Positions 37,836 through 49,479 of a stretch of 64,000 bases of DNA are shown one piece after another (position 1 is the first letter of the stretch; every line of letters begins with the position of its first letter). This DNA comes from Porphyra umbilicalis. Taxonomy: Eukaryota; Rhodophyta; Bangiophyceae; Bangiales; Bangiaceae. The notes below the pieces were generated by a model that was given only the letters and a program-made list of their open reading frames with translations, did not search any database and was not told the origin of the DNA. The stretch is from NCBI GenBank assembly GCA_002049455.2, contig KV919036.1, positions 1 to 64,000 of the forward strand, written 5' to 3'. A program made the translations under genes and the position numbers.

Positions 37836-37881
37836 AAAGTTTTTTTTTTTATCCCTTTTCGGGGTTTTTTTTTTCCTACAC
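37836..37881 (+). terminator. T-run hairpin module, copy 2
   Basis: Same layout as in copy 1, with T-runs of 11 and 10 and a CCC-loop-GGGG hairpin whose loop bases have changed while the stem is kept. The flanking CCTACAC is conserved. Confidence 0.4.
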
Positions 37882-37883
37882 TT

Positions 37884-38924
37884 ATGTCTTTCTCGGTGCA
37901 CACAGACGACCTTGCGGCCCAACCGCGGGCAGCAACAGCCGCGGGCGAGGGGACCTCGGCGCCAGCGCCGGGGCGACGGCACGCGGCAACAGCCGCGAGC
38001 GAGCAAACGCCAGCGCAAGCGCGGGGGCAACCGCGGGCACGAAAAGCCGCGGGCGAGGGGACCGCGGCGCCAGCGCAGTGGCAACCGCGGGCAGCAACAG
38101 CCGCGGGCGAGGGGACCGCGGCGCCAGCGCCGGGGCGACGGCACGCGGCGACAGCCGCGAGCGCGCAGACGGCGGCGCAAGCGCGGGGGCAACCGCGGGC
38201 ACGAAAAGCCGCGGGCGAGGGGACCGCGGCGCCAGCGCCGGGGCGACGGCACGCGGCGACAGCCGCGAGCGCGCAGACGGCGGCGCAAGCGCGGGGGCAA
38301 CCGCGGGCACCAACAGCCGCGGGCGAGGGGACCGCGGCGCCAGCGCCGGGGCGACGGCACACGGCGACAGCCGCGAGCGAGCAAACGCCAGCGCAAACGC
38401 GGGGGCATTCGCGGGCACGAAAAGCCGCGGGCGAGGGGACCGCGGCGCCAGCGCAGAGGCAACCGCGGGCAGCAACAGCCGCGGGCGAGGGGACCGCGGC
38501 GCCAGCGCCCGGGCGACGGCACGCGGCGACAGCCGCGAGCGCGCAGACGGCGGCGCAAGCGCGGGGGCAACCGCGGGCACCAACAGCCGCGGGCGAGGGG
38601 ACCGCGGCGCCAGCGCCGGGGCGACGGCACACGGCGACAGCCGCGAGCGAGCAAACGCCAGCGCAAACGCGGGGGCAACCGCGGGCGCGAAAAGCCGCGG
38701 GCGAGGGGACCGCGGCGCCAGCGCAGAGGCAACCGCGGGCAGCAACAGCCGCGGGCGAGGGGACCGCGGCGCCAGCGCCCGGGCGACGGCACGCGGCGAC
38801 AGCCGCGAGCGCGCAGACGGCGGCGCAAGCGCGGGGGCAACCGCGGGCACCAACAGCCGCGGGCGAGGGGACCGCGGCGCCAGCGCCGGGGCGACGGCGG
38901 GGGGCAACAGGCGGGCAGCGGTAG
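37884..38924 (+). CDS. Possible 18-residue tandem-repeat protein, copy 2
   Basis: 346 codons from MSFSVHTDD, two 18-residue units longer than in copy 1 and still open. The DNA landmark spacings are 162, 108, 108, 162, 108, 162 and 108 bp, all multiples of 54. Coding is plausible but unproven. Confidence 0.35.
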   Translation: MSFSVHTDDLAAQPRAATAAGEGTSAPAPGRRHAATAASEQTPAQARGQPRARKAAGEGTAAPAQWQPRAATAAGEGTAAPAPGRRHAATAASAQTAAQARGQPRARKAAGEGTAAPAPGRRHAATAASAQTAAQARGQPRAPTAAGEGTAAPAPGRRHTATAASEQTPAQTRGHSRARKAAGEGTAAPAQRQPRAATAAGEGTAAPAPGRRHAATAASAQTAAQARGQPRAPTAAGEGTAAPAPGRRHTATAASEQTPAQTRGQPRARKAAGEGTAAPAQRQPRAATAAGEGTAAPAPGRRHAATAASAQTAAQARGQPRAPTAAGEGTAAPAPGRRRGATGGQR

Positions 38925-38950
38925 ACGCGGGCGAGCGATGCTGCCCGGTG
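37912..38950 (+). repeat. 54-bp minisatellite, copy 2
   Basis: Same 54-bp unit as in copy 1, with two more units and one irregular 108-108 step in the higher-order pattern. Confidence 0.85.
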
Positions 38951-39639
38951 TGGGCCGCCCGTTCGCACGTCGCCGCAGGCCCGAGTTCGGAGCCGGAAGC
39001 GAGCGCGGGCGAGCGGTGAGCGCCGAGTACATTTCATCGAATGTTCTCGGCCAGCATGACAGTGGGACAATAAAATAAAAACAGTTCTGCCGAAATCGGT
39101 GTTGTTTTTGGAGTATGTGGGCATGTTCAAATTATAGGTCGCGTGACTGACTGTACAGCCCCCGTAAGACCCCGTCTCGCGTTCTCAACTTTTGTGGCGC
39201 AAATACATGCACATGTCTTGCTGTCCGTGCTTCGTATCTCAACGCCACCGCTCAAATGGAACGAGAGGGCGCGGGGGATGTTCGCTTTCCCGCATGGGGA
39301 TCAGCCCCGCGCGAAGGCCGCCCCTCTCACAACGATCTGCCGCACCGCCAGCGGCGGGGGTCGTGGGCCGGCACTGGCGGCGCGGCGCGTTCGCTGCGCC
39401 GACCGCTGCCGGGCGGCCAGTGCGGCGCGAGCGCGGCGCAGCAGAGCTTTCTACCCTCGCCGCCGCTGCTGCGGCCGCGGCGCGGCGTTATCGCGCCCGG
39501 TGACGCAACGGCCACGCTGGCGGCGGCGACACGGGCAGCGCGCCGCCGACGCTGTTGGCGGCGAAGCGCGGCGGGTACGACGGCGGCGGGCGGTCGGTGC
39601 CGTGTGCGGCCGACGGCGACGGGAAGGGCCGCGGGCTGA

Positions 39640-40865
39640 TTGGGGGGGGGGGGGTGGCGGGGAACGGGGGGGGGGGGTCTCTGCCACCGCCGCTGCCGCA
39701 CCGTGGCGCAGCGCGCGCCCCTGCGCGTCGGCACTGGCGGCCGCGGCGGCACGGCGGGGGGGTTGGCGGGGGGGGGGGGGGGGGGGGGGTCTTTGCCACC
39801 GCCGCTGCCGCATCGTGGCGCGGCGCCCGCGCGCTGGCAATGGCGGCCGCGGCGGCACGGCGGGGGGGTTGGCGGGGGGGGTTGGGGGGGGGTCTTTGCC
39901 ACCGCCGCTGCCGCACCGTGGCGCAGCGCGCGCCCCTGCGCGTCGGCACTGGCGGCCGCGGCGGCACGGCGGGGGGGTTGGCGGGGGGGGGTGGGGGGGG
40001 AGTCTCTGCCACCGCCGCTGCCGCATCGTGGCGCGGCGCCCGCCCCTGCGCGTCGGCAATGGCGGCCGCGGCGGCGCGGCGGGGGGGTTGGCGGGGGGGG
40101 GGAGCGGGGGGGTCTTTGCCACCGCCGCTGCCGCATCGTGGCGCGGCGCCCGCGCGCTGGCAATGGCGGCCGCGGCGGCACGGCGGGGGGGTTGGCGGGG
40201 GGGGGTGGGGGGGGGGTCTCTGCCACCGCCGCTGCCGCACCGTGGCGCAGCGCGCGCCCCTGCGCGTCGGCACTGGCGGCCGCGGCGGCACGGCGGGGGG
40301 GTTGGCGGGGGGGGGGGGGGGGGGGGGTCTCTGCCACCGCCGCTGCCGCATCGTGGCGCGGCGCCCGCCCCTGCGCGTCGGCAATGGCGGCCGCGGCGGC
40401 GCGGCGGGGGGGTTGGCGGGGGGGGGAGCGGGGGGGTCTTTGCCACCGCCGCTGCCGCATCGTGGCGCGGCGCCCGCGCGCTGGCAATGGCGGCCGCGGC
40501 GGCACGGCGGGGGGGTTGGCGGGGGGGGTGGGGGGGGGGTCTCTGCCACCGCCGCTGCCGCACCGTGGCGCAGCGCGCGCCCCTGCGCGTCGGCACTGGC
40601 GGCCGCGGCGGCACGGCGGGGTGGTTGGCGGGGGGGGGGGGGGGGGGTCTCTGCCACCGCCGCTGCCGCATCGTGGCGCGGCGCCCGCCCCTGCGCGTCG
40701 GCAATGGCGGCCGCGGCGGCGCGGCGGGGGGGTTGGCGGGGGGGGGGAGCGGGGGGGTCTTTGCCACCGCCGCTGCCGCATCGTGGCGCGGCGCCCGCCC
40801 CTGCGCGTCGGCAATGGCGGCCGCGGCGGCACGGGCGGCGCGTCGCCAACGCTTTTGGCGGGGGG
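39640..40865 (+). repeat. G-run minisatellite, eleven units, copy 2
   Basis: Eleven units starting GCCACCGCCGCTGCCGCA at about 39681, 39794, 39897, 40009, 40118, 40222, 40332, 40440, 40544, 40651 and 40762. Copy 1 has seven, so four units (about 435 bp) were gained or lost between copies. Confidence 0.9.
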
Positions 40866-41300
40866 GCGCGGCGGCCGCAAGAGCGGCGGGTCCCTGCGGC
40901 CATACTGCCGTTGGCGGCGGTGGCGTGGGCGGCGGCGGCGGCGGCGCAAGCGGCGGTGGCGTGCCCGTGGCCACTCCACGGCGTTTCGTGCCGCAGTCCC
41001 CGCACCCCACACGGCCGCCGCCCGTCGGCCGCCGCCGCCACCGCCGCCGCCGCGGGGCTGCACGCGCTGGTGGCTGCCGTCGACGGCGCCGACGGCACGA
41101 CGCGCCGGCGGTGGTTCTCCCTTTGCCTCCCGTGGGTGGCGACGCGGGTGCGAGGGCCGCGGCTTCTCCGGATGTTTCTTTTTTTTTTGCACCTACGTCC
41201 CACGTCTTACTTGGACTCCATCCCACTCGAGCACCACGTCTCCCAAAGAAGTAAATGAATGTAGTAAACTCAATGCAAACATGTTCCCACAACGCAAAAG

Positions 41301-41714
41301 CTACGCCCGCTCGCCACGGATGCGGCGGGCAAGCTGAATGTCCTTGGTCATGACAGTCACACGCTTTCCGTGGATGGCGCACAGTTGAGCGTCCTGGAAG
41401 AGGCCCACCAGGTAGGCCTCGGACGCCTCCTGAAGCGCCAGTACAGCTGACGCCGAAAAGCGAGGAGAGTTGGTGTACTCCTGCGCAATCTCGCGCACCA
41501 GCCGCTGGAAGGGGAGCTTGCTGATAAGCAGCTCCCCCGACCGCTGGAATTTGCGGATGTCCCGCAGGGCGACCGTCCCAGGCCGGTAACGGCGCTTGAC
41601 TGCGGCCTTGCCACCGGCCTTGGGCTTGGTCGCCCGCCTGGCGGCGGCCCTGGCCAGAGAAGCCGGGGCCTTGCCGCCAGTGGACCGCCGCGCCGTCTGC
41701 TTCGTCCGCGCCAT
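41301..41714 (-). CDS. Histone H3 variant, copy 2
   Basis: 137 residues, same length as copy 1 and open from [11 protein letters not shown] to GERA-TAG. Only two bases differ from copy 1, both changing amino acids: a tail Ser to Pro and H131 to the canonical R131. The replacements at K9, K27, K56 and K79 are shared, so they predate the split of the two copies. Confidence 0.95.
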   Translation of the reverse strand: MARTKQTARRSTGGKAPASLARAAARRATKPKAGGKAAVKRRYRPGTVALRDIRKFQRSGELLISKLPFQRLVREIAQEYTNSPRFSASAVLALQEASEAYLVGLFQDAQLCAIHGKRVTVMTKDIQLARRIRGERA

Positions 41715-42052
41715 GGCTGGCGGGGCGCAGGTGTGGTAGCCGCCACGGGTGGGGGAGGAGCGGGGGGGCAGGAGGAGGGGAGTTGAGGCGGGGTGAGGGG
41801 GGGGGCAGGTCCACGCCAGACAACAGTCAGCGCGGCCGGGCCAGGTCCCACCAACGGTAGAGGCTGGGGGCGCGGGGGGGGGAAGGGGGCAGGGTGCCAG
41901 GGGGGACAGGTCAACCCCAGAACACAGCCGGCGAGGCGGGGACAGGCCGCACCGCCAGTGGAGGTTGGCGGGGCGGGGATGGGGAAGGGGATGGGCAGAA
42001 GGGACGATGCTGCCGGATGACGCCGAGAGGAGATGGCTGGGATGGGCTCCTC

Positions 42053-42058
42053 TATATA
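42053..42058 (-). promoter_or_regulatory. TATA box of H3, copy 2
   Basis: Same TATATA context as in copy 1, at the same distance from the ATG. Confidence 0.55.
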
Positions 42059-42532
42059 CCTGGAGTGGGTCTGCCTGGGGTGCCGTGGGTGACGGTCGCG
42101 GCCACTGCCCGGCAGAGACCACCTGGGCAGCACCAGAAAGCCCTCCGCGACTCAGGTTGGATGCATCAGTGGGGACATTCCATCGCCTTTGTATTGGGCT
42201 CGCAGAGTCACCCGAATCCGCCGTCTCTATGACTGGTTTCAAGCGTGGACATGTACACTTCTTCTCATCTTCGTGAGTTCGTGTTCAATAAAGTGCGGAA
42301 TGTATTGCAAGAGAAAGGAATGCTTGTCCGAAGAACCGCGCCACCCGTACGCTGACGCCCTACTCAATGCGGGATCGTTCACCACAGATCGCCCCATCTG
42401 ATCGCCCCCCAGGGAGCGATCTTCGGATGACAAACCGCCTCCCCCCCGCTCTGTGAGGGTCCCGCTGTCGCCGCCGTAGATCTCATTCGCAGCCATCCAC
42501 TCGACGGCGTCATACAAACTGCGCGACAGCAA

Positions 42533-43027
42533 CCAATGGGGTGTGCAGATATGCTGTTAAACAACCACACGGTTCAGAGCTGTGCAGTGTCAGATGTATG
42601 CACGTGTTCTTGTTGGTTCTTCATAAGTGTACGTCGGGGACCGCGTGATTTTCTGTCGTTCGCCCTCTGTGGGCATTGAAACAGCGCCGCGACGACCAAT
42701 GGAACGGCTTAGACATGTTCATTGAAATTGACGGGGGGCCAAGTCTTGCTATGTATGGTACATACCAGTGGTGTGGTTGGTTCTTGAACTTGTGTAAGTA
42801 GTCACGTGAGCTGCTGGCGACCGTCAACTTTCGGACAAGAACTTTCGAGAGCCACGATAACCAATGGGGTTACTGACAGTTGTTATTCATCAAACATGTG
42901 GTTGAAAGCCTTGCATCGATAATAGATACAGGTGTTTTGATTGGTCGTTGTCGTCATGTGAGGGATCGCATGACCATCCACACGTTCGTGACTGGCGTAT
43001 CTTCTTTGAGTGACGCCATGTCATTGG
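42533..43027 (-). promoter_or_regulatory. CCAAT-box array, copy 2
   Basis: CCAAT at 42533, 42696 and 42861 and inverted ATTGG further right, with the same 163 and 165 bp spacing as copy 1. Confidence 0.5.
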
Positions 43028-43469
43028 ACTGTGTCATCGTCAGCACCTTATGTGGCAATGAATTGTTTGTGCGGGATTTTTGTGACGAGCGATAACGGCA
43101 GAAGCAAGTTTATTAATGCGGTCCATGGGCAGCGTGTCGAGCCACAAGATCTTGCGAAGCTCGCACGCGCAATCATCTTGCGGCTCTTCGCACGAAAGCC
43201 TCCCCACCGCAGGCCGCCCTGCCCACGCTGCTGCTACCCGCAATCCTGCCCCGCCCGCGCTCCCGAGCCGCCACCGCCAGCAATCTCTGAAGCCTGGTCG
43301 CCTGGAGCCGCTCCGCCGCCGCGGCGCGGGCGCTGCGTACCCTCGCGCCGCCGCACGTGCGCTCGCCGCCAGCTGGACACCGCAAGCGCAGTGGGCGGCG
43401 TCGCTGGCGGCCAAGTGCGCCATGTGCGGCGAAGGCGACGGCAGCAGCTGCGGCGGCGGCTGTGACGGC

Positions 43470-43520
43470 GGCAGCAGCGACGGCGGCGGCGGCGGCGGCG
43501 GCGGCGGCCGCGGCGGCGGG

Positions 43521-43563
<43 letters not shown>

Positions 43564-43734
43564 TCAGCGGTGGCGGGGGCGGCGGCGGCGGCGTCGGCGG
43601 TGGCGGGGGCGGCGGCGGCGGCGGCGGCGGCGTCAGCGGTGGCGGGGGCGGCGGCGGCGGCGTCGGCGGTGGCGGGGGCGGCGGCGGCGGTGGCGGCGGC
43701 CATGGCAGGGGTGGCGGCGGTGGCGGCGGGGGCA

Positions 43735-43765
<31 letters not shown>

Positions 43766-43857
43766 CGGGGGCAGCGGCGGCGGCGGCGGTGGCGGCAGGG
43801 GCGGCGTTGGCCGTGGCGGTGGTGGCAGCGGTGGCGGCGGGGGCAGCGGCGGGGGCA

Positions 43858-43888
<31 letters not shown>

Positions 43889-44300
43889 CAGGGGCGGCGT
43901 TGGCCGTGGCGGTGGTGGCAGCGGTGGCGGCGGGGGCAGCGGCGGGGGCAGCGGCGGCGGCGGCGGCGGCGGTGGCGGCGGGGGCAGCGGCGGCGGCGGC
44001 GGCGGCGGCGACGACAGCGGCGGCCCGCTGCCGCTGCGTGCCACCTCCGTGCCGACCCCCTCGGTGGCTGCCGCTGTGCAGCCGTCGCCTGGCCTCCCGC
44101 CGCCGCACCTGCACTCGCAGACAGCCTCGACGCCGCCCAAGCGCAGTGGGCGGCGTCGGTGGCGGTCAACGGCGGCGGAGGAAGCAGCTGTGGTGGCGGC
44201 TGCACCGGCGGCTGCGAAGGCGTCAGCGGCGACGGCGGCGGGGGCGGCGTTGGCCGTGGCGGTGGTGGCAGCGGTGGCGGCGGGGGCAGCGGCGGGGGCA

Positions 44301-44331
<31 letters not shown>

Positions 44332-44393
44332 CAGGGGCGGCGTTGGCCGTGGCGGTGGTGGCAGCGGTGGCGGCGGGGGCAGCGGCGGGGGCA

Positions 44394-44424
<31 letters not shown>

Positions 44425-44931
44425 CAGGGGCGGCGTTGGCCGTGGCGGTGGTGGCATCGGTGGCGGCGGGGGCAGCGGCGGGGGCAGCGGCGGCGGCGGC
44501 GGCGGCGGTGGCGGCGGGGGCAGCGGCGGCGGCGGCGGCGGCGGCGACGACAGCGGCGGCCCGCTGCCGCTGCGTGCCACCTCCGTGCCGACCCCCTCGG
44601 TGGCTGCCGCTGTGCAGCCGTCGCCTGGCCTCCCGCCGCCGCACCTGCACTCGCAGACAGCCTCGACGCCGCCCAAGCGCAGTGGGCGGCGTCGGTGGCG
44701 GTCACCGGCGGCGGAGGAAGCAGCTGTGGTGGCGGCTGCACCGGCGGCTGCGAAGGCGGCAGCGGCGACGGCGGCGGGGGCGGCGGTGGCGGTGCGGGTG
44801 GCGGCGGGGGCGGCGGCGATGGGGGCGGCGGCGAAGGTGGGGGCGGCGGCGGGGGCGGCGGCGGGGACGGGGGCGGCGGCGGGGGCGGCGGCGGCGGCGG
44901 CGGCGGCGGCGGGGACGGGGGCGGCGGCGGG

Positions 44932-44962
<31 letters not shown>

Positions 44963-45055
44963 TTGGCGGTGGCGGCGGTGGCGGCGGCGGCGGCGGCGAC
45001 CCGCCGTCGGGCGCTGCGCGGCCACCGGCGCGGGAGCCGCGAGCGCCAGCATGAC
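43470..45055. repeat. (GGC)n-rich array, copy 2
   Basis: As in copy 1 but with a 536-bp internal duplication: the island GTGCCACCTCCGTGCCGACC occurs at about 44038 and 44574. Both strands remain open in several frames. Confidence 0.8.
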
Positions 45056-45225
45056 CACGGGTTGCCACCGTGTGGAGGCCGCGGCAGGCCGGCGCGGGCG
45101 GCCCTCACGACGGCGACGACCGCGGCCGAGGCAGCCCGGGGGATCCCCCGCCGAACCCGTCGGCTAGTCACTCCGGGTTAGCGGCGCTGGGGGCCTCCCG
45201 CCATTCGAACGATCGTAGCAAAGGT

Positions 45226-45268
45226 GTGTAGGAAAAAAAACCCTGCCCAGCGGGAAAAAAAAACCTTT
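45226..45268 (-). terminator. T-run hairpin module after the DDE gene, copy 2
   Basis: Identical in layout to copy 1, with AAAGG and CCTACAC edges and the CCCGCTGGGCAGGG hairpin. Confidence 0.4.
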
Positions 45269-45297
45269 GTGTCTACTCTACTACGCCCTACATCGCG

Positions 45298-46884
45298 TCA
45301 CCCAATGTACGGGGCAAGCAGTTCGCCTCGGTCGCGATAAAAGTCCGCGGTCAGGTCAGCTCGCAGGCGCTCGTTCTCCTGCACATTCTGCGTCTCAGCC
45401 CAAGCATCAAAAATGGCAGCCATGCCAGCGGCAGGCGGGTGGGCGACGGGATTAAGAGCAGGGGGCGCGTTGCCGACGGCGTCAATGTTATCCATTGCCG
45501 CAGCGACGCCGCTGACGCCACCGCCAGGGGCTGGAGCCCCGGCGGCAGCAATAACACCGCCGACGCCACCGGGACTGCCGCCGCCAGGTGCAACTGCCCC
45601 GGCGGCAGCAATGCCGCCAGCTGGTGTCCCACCGCTCTGTCCTTCCCCCCCATCTGACCCGCCGCCAGCATCGCCACCTACGCCACAGTTAGTCCCACCA
45701 TCACCCCCCACCGCACGTCGACGGCGACTCAAAAAGTTGCTACGTCGACTCTCCACACACATGTTATGCAGAATGCAAATGGCCTTGTAGGTCGTCACTA
45801 GCTGCGACACAGAGCGGTAGCGCCCAGGGTGGAGCGCAACGTGAAAGCGCTTCATCAATACGCCAAACAGCCGCTCCACGTCCTTTCGGATGGCCTCTTG
45901 GAGGCGGTTGAACGTCGTCTGCTCCTCGGTGGACGGCTTGGGGTGTGGCGACATCAGAAAAGCGTAGCGCGGGTAAATCCCGTCGACAAGGTAGTAAGGT
46001 AGCGTGCGGGTGCGGCCATTGATAGTAAAGGGCGTGCCGCGAGGCGGCCACCTGCCGCCAGTGACGTCCAGGTACAGCGGCGACTGCTGCATGACGTTGA
46101 TGTCGTTCAGACTGCCGGGGGCCCCAACAAACAGGTGCCACACCCACAGGTCCTCGTCACACACAGCTTCTACGACGATGCCCCGCTTGCCCTTGCGACT
46201 CTGGTACGCCCCCGCCATCCCCGTCGGGCACTGGTGCCACTCCCAGTGGCAACAGTCGAGGGAGCCCATGCACCCCGGCATCCCGCGTTCCTTGTTGCGC
46301 TCCATAATGGTGTTGAGCTCGTCTTGGTTCGGTCGTCGCAGGTAGGTAGGTCCCCATCGCTTGACAATAAACTCCATCAGCAACTTGGTCGACTCGGCGA
46401 TCACCGTCCGGGACAGGCGCACGTACTCGTCCGCTCGGTCGGCCGCCTCGCCGTAGGCGATCACTCGAAAGGCAGCCACTACCTTCTGCAGAGGATGCGC
46501 TTGCAGCTTGCCCGTCGCATTAATGCGTTGTTGGAAGAAAGGCTCGTCCTTAACAGCCAAATAGATACGCCGAAAGACGGCGCGGGGGACACGGAACCGC
46601 GTCTCAAAGTCCCGGTCATCGTAGATAGGGAGCACACCGCCAACACCGAAGTAGTCTCGCAAAATGGCGTGCACACCGGCCGCAAAGTCGCGGCGCTTGT
46701 TGCCACGGCGCCCCGCGGTGGAGCCACGATAAAGCCACCGTCGCGCGATGCGCTTGGCGCGCGCGCGTCGGCGCACCGCCATGAGCACATTGACGTGCGC
46801 CTGCACCACAGCAGCAACGTCCGCGCCGTCGTCCTCGGCCAGCAGGGCGGCGGTGGCCGAGACCTCCTCCTCCTGGACGTCCAT
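45298..46884 (-). CDS. PIF/Harbinger DDE nuclease, copy 2
   Basis: 528 residues with the same candidate catalytic residues D210, D301 and E337 and no frameshift. Differences from copy 1 are confined to a few positions, such as Ile to Phe near the C-terminus and changes in the Gly/Ala-rich tail. Probably functional. Confidence 0.95.
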   Translation of the reverse strand: MDVQEEEVSATAALLAEDDGADVAAVVQAHVNVLMAVRRRARAKRIARRWLYRGSTAGRRGNKRRDFAAGVHAILRDYFGVGGVLPIYDDRDFETRFRVPRAVFRRIYLAVKDEPFFQQRINATGKLQAHPLQKVVAAFRVIAYGEAADRADEYVRLSRTVIAESTKLLMEFIVKRWGPTYLRRPNQDELNTIMERNKERGMPGCMGSLDCCHWEWHQCPTGMAGAYQSRKGKRGIVVEAVCDEDLWVWHLFVGAPGSLNDINVMQQSPLYLDVTGGRWPPRGTPFTINGRTRTLPYYLVDGIYPRYAFLMSPHPKPSTEEQTTFNRLQEAIRKDVERLFGVLMKRFHVALHPGRYRSVSQLVTTYKAICILHNMCVESRRSNFLSRRRRAVGGDGGTNCGVGGDAGGGSDGGEGQSGGTPAGGIAAAGAVAPGGGSPGGVGGVIAAAGAPAPGGGVSGVAAAMDNIDAVGNAPPALNPVAHPPAAGMAAIFDAWAETQNVQENERLRADLTADFYRDRGELLAPYIG

Positions 46885-47864
46885 ACGGAAAGCAGGGACG
46901 CACACCACCGGACCCCGTGGGGGGCGGGGTGGGAATGGGGAAGAACAGCAGGGGCGCCTGGTGCGACGTGGAAATGGAGGAGGGGGGGAGGAGGGGGGAC
47001 GAGCGGTGCGAGCAGCGCGCGTGCCCAGCGAGATCGAGGAGGGGGGGGGAGTGGGATGGAGCCCAGCCGTGAGAGCAGAGCGCGTGGCCGGCGCGATGGG
47101 GGAGGGGCCGCGTCGGCCGTGCTCACGGGTGTGGTGGGTGGACGAAAATCGGCGGCGGCGGGATGGGGGTGACGACGACGGTGGCAAGCAGCGGGCGGCC
47201 CGTGCCGTCCTCTGAATGGCGTGCCCGGCCGACCACTGCGGACAGCCACCCCAGCCCACCCCCCCACTGCAGATGCACGCCGAGATGCCCCGCCACCCCC
47301 CCTTCCAGGCAGCGCTCGTGCGGGCGCCCCCGGCCACTGATGCACGGTGGCTGGGCGGCCACCCCCCTTCAAACGGTGCCGATCGCGGCCCCCGCCATCC
47401 AGGCGCGACCGTTCAGGCTGCAGGACCCCCTCAGGCTCCTGTCAGGGCGCCCCAATAGCTGTAGCACAGCGACCGGCCCAATCTCGCCCCTCCACGCGGC
47501 GCTGTCGACGGCCCGCGCCGCCCTCGTGAAACGACCACCCTCCACGAGGGCTCCCAGAGAGGCCCTCCGCAGGCGCAGCTCACCTGGGTTGACAGCCCCT
47601 CCCCTCTCAGATTGCTCTGTGAGCGATGCGTGGGAGCCACGCAGGCGCAAAAAGATCCAACGCGCTTCCCTCTGTGCATGCCGTGACAAAATATCTGGCG
47701 AGAGCCGTGAACCCGCTTTCGAGAGGAGTGGTCATGATCGACAATTTCTAGTTTCTGAATGACTGTGAAAAACCGGGGCTGATCGTGGACCCACACGTTG
47801 CTCGCTTAAGCGTGCTATCTTCTATACTATTTCGAATCATTCGACCAATGAGAGAGCATAGAAG

Positions 47865-48040
47865 AATGGGGTCGGCTTCGGTCCGACCCCATTTCCGGTC
47901 GGGAATGGGGTCGGTCCGGCACGGGCCCCATTTCTGAAAGCAACATATGCGTTGTACTTACGTCATTTGCTTTGGGCGAAATGATGCCTAAATGGGGTCG
48001 GAGACGTTGATGCGGGAGCGTTCCGGCCCCATTTCCTCAA
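47865..48040. promoter_or_regulatory. Right subterminal AATGGGG cluster, copy 2
   Basis: Same repeated AATGGGGTCGG motifs as in copy 1, essentially identical. Confidence 0.5.
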
Positions 48041-48095
48041 TAATGAGACACGTTTGCGCCACGTTGCGCCACGTTTCGCAAATATGACTTGGGGC

Positions 48096-48115
48096 CGACG
48101 TTGCAGGGTTTGCTC
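48096..48115 (-). repeat. Right terminal inverted repeat, copy 2
   Basis: Identical to the right end of copy 1. The following TCA would be the target duplication (T-N-A form), but the left partner is hidden by the N. Confidence 0.88.
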
Positions 48116-48118
48116 TCA

Positions 48119-49340
48119 GGGCCGCTGCGCCCATCGGGGCTGCAGACAGTATCGTCGGTCACTCGGGCGATAATCTTACGACTACAAATATCCAGAGCGC
48201 CCACCAAAGCGCCCAGGAATCCGTGGACGCTGGACGCTCGAGCGCACTCTGAGCATCCATTCAGCGCCTAAAATGCGCCCCAAAAAAGCGCCCTGGGCGC
48301 ACTCAACGACCCTGTTAAAGAGGGCGCAAGCGCAACGAACAGCCTCGGCGCGTGCTACCTCAGAAAGTTGTTCCCAAAGCATTGGCACCAAGCATGCCTC
48401 TCCGGCGCACGGCTCCCTGTCACCCTACTTGCCACACCCTGACCACGACGGGAGCTCCTGAGGACCGCGCCGTTCTCCACGTCATCGACCACAACTCCCT
48501 CCGCAGCTTTACTTCCTCGCGCACACTACCAGCTGCATGCCGATGACCGAGAGCGACGAGGACGCCTGCCTAGCCGCAATGGACATCTGGGAGAGCGTGC
48601 CGGGTCGCACGTGGGAGAAGCTTGCCGCGCGCACCCATCGGCCTACCGACTCCTCCAACTGAGCCCTACGGTGAACTGGACCTTGACGCCAAACTCAGAA
48701 GACTCCTACCTACCTGTTGCGCAGTTATCAAGATCACATGATCTTTCATGTCACTGGAGGAATGTCCTGTGGATGACTCTCTACTCTCTATGCTATGTCT
48801 TCGCGACCTTTCTTAGTAGTGAGCGTTCTTGGTGCTTTTTGAGCCCATCTGTGACCATCGCCATGTTTGCGTTCGTCTCCACGGCGTTAGAGTGGCTGCT
48901 CGATAGACTACGTTGTATTTGTATCTATACGTGTGGTCCTCTTCTCCTACTCTTGCAATGAAGATGGGCAGCGACGCCAATATTGATATTGACAAGAAGA
49001 TTGGACAGGTGTACCACAGGCCATAGAGATGGACTACATATTACCTATAGCTGCGTCGTCGATGGCGCGGCGGCCTGCACTTTGATTGCGAGAGCACGCA
49101 TTTTTGCGAAAGGCCAGTGCCACACAGCATGCCACCAGCCCTGCACGCGCCTGTAGCCCCCGAAGCAGTCACGTCGGCGCCGCTCGCCGTGCGAGTGGCA
49201 GTATGCTGGCCACAAAAACCCAAAAGCTCTGAAGTGGACGGCCGACCCCAACCCATCCCCTCTTCACCGTCTAACCGCAACGCTGACGGTGTATGACATG
49301 GGAAACATGTTCCCATGCGTCTCTGTCGTGCTACCGCAGA
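48119..49340. other. No supported gene
   Basis: Moderate-GC DNA right of Harbinger copy 2. Short frames only; one hydrophobic frame at 48611-48961 has no supporting start or homologous feature I recognise. Confidence 0.5.
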
Positions 49341-49347
49341 CACGCTA

Positions 49348-49476
49348 TTGTGCTTCTCACAAAAACTGGACCTCGGTGCATCAGCTTCCGTTGCAAAATC
49401 ACTGTTTCATTGGCTCAGGGGGCGGTTCATGATGCTGAAGCGGATGTTGCGGATCCAGTTATTGTGAGAAGCACAA
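49348..49476. mobile_element. MITE family C, copy 2
   Basis: 129 bp with TTGTGCTTCTCACAAAAACT ends and TA on both sides (49346-49347, 49477-49478). Internally it is the reverse complement of the copy at 32988 with few differences. Confidence 0.9.
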
Positions 49477-49479
49477 TAC

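Larger units (their letters stand above)
33759..48115. mobile_element. PIF/Harbinger DNA transposon copy 2, left tip missing
   Basis: Collinear with copy 1 from base 14 of the left terminal repeat to the complete right terminal repeat, at well over 99 percent identity outside the arrays. It has the same gene set. It is about 0.8 kb longer because of extra units in the three tandem arrays, and lacks 72 bp near the left end. The right flank (TCAGGGCCGCTGC) differs from copy 1, so this is an independent insertion rather than an allele of it. Confidence 0.9.

Noticed and set aside
33759..48115. Copy 2 as a simple tandem duplication or allele of copy 1
   Set aside because: The right flanks differ (TGAGGCGCTC against TCAGGGCCGC) while copy 1 is flanked on both sides by one gene, so they are separate insertions.
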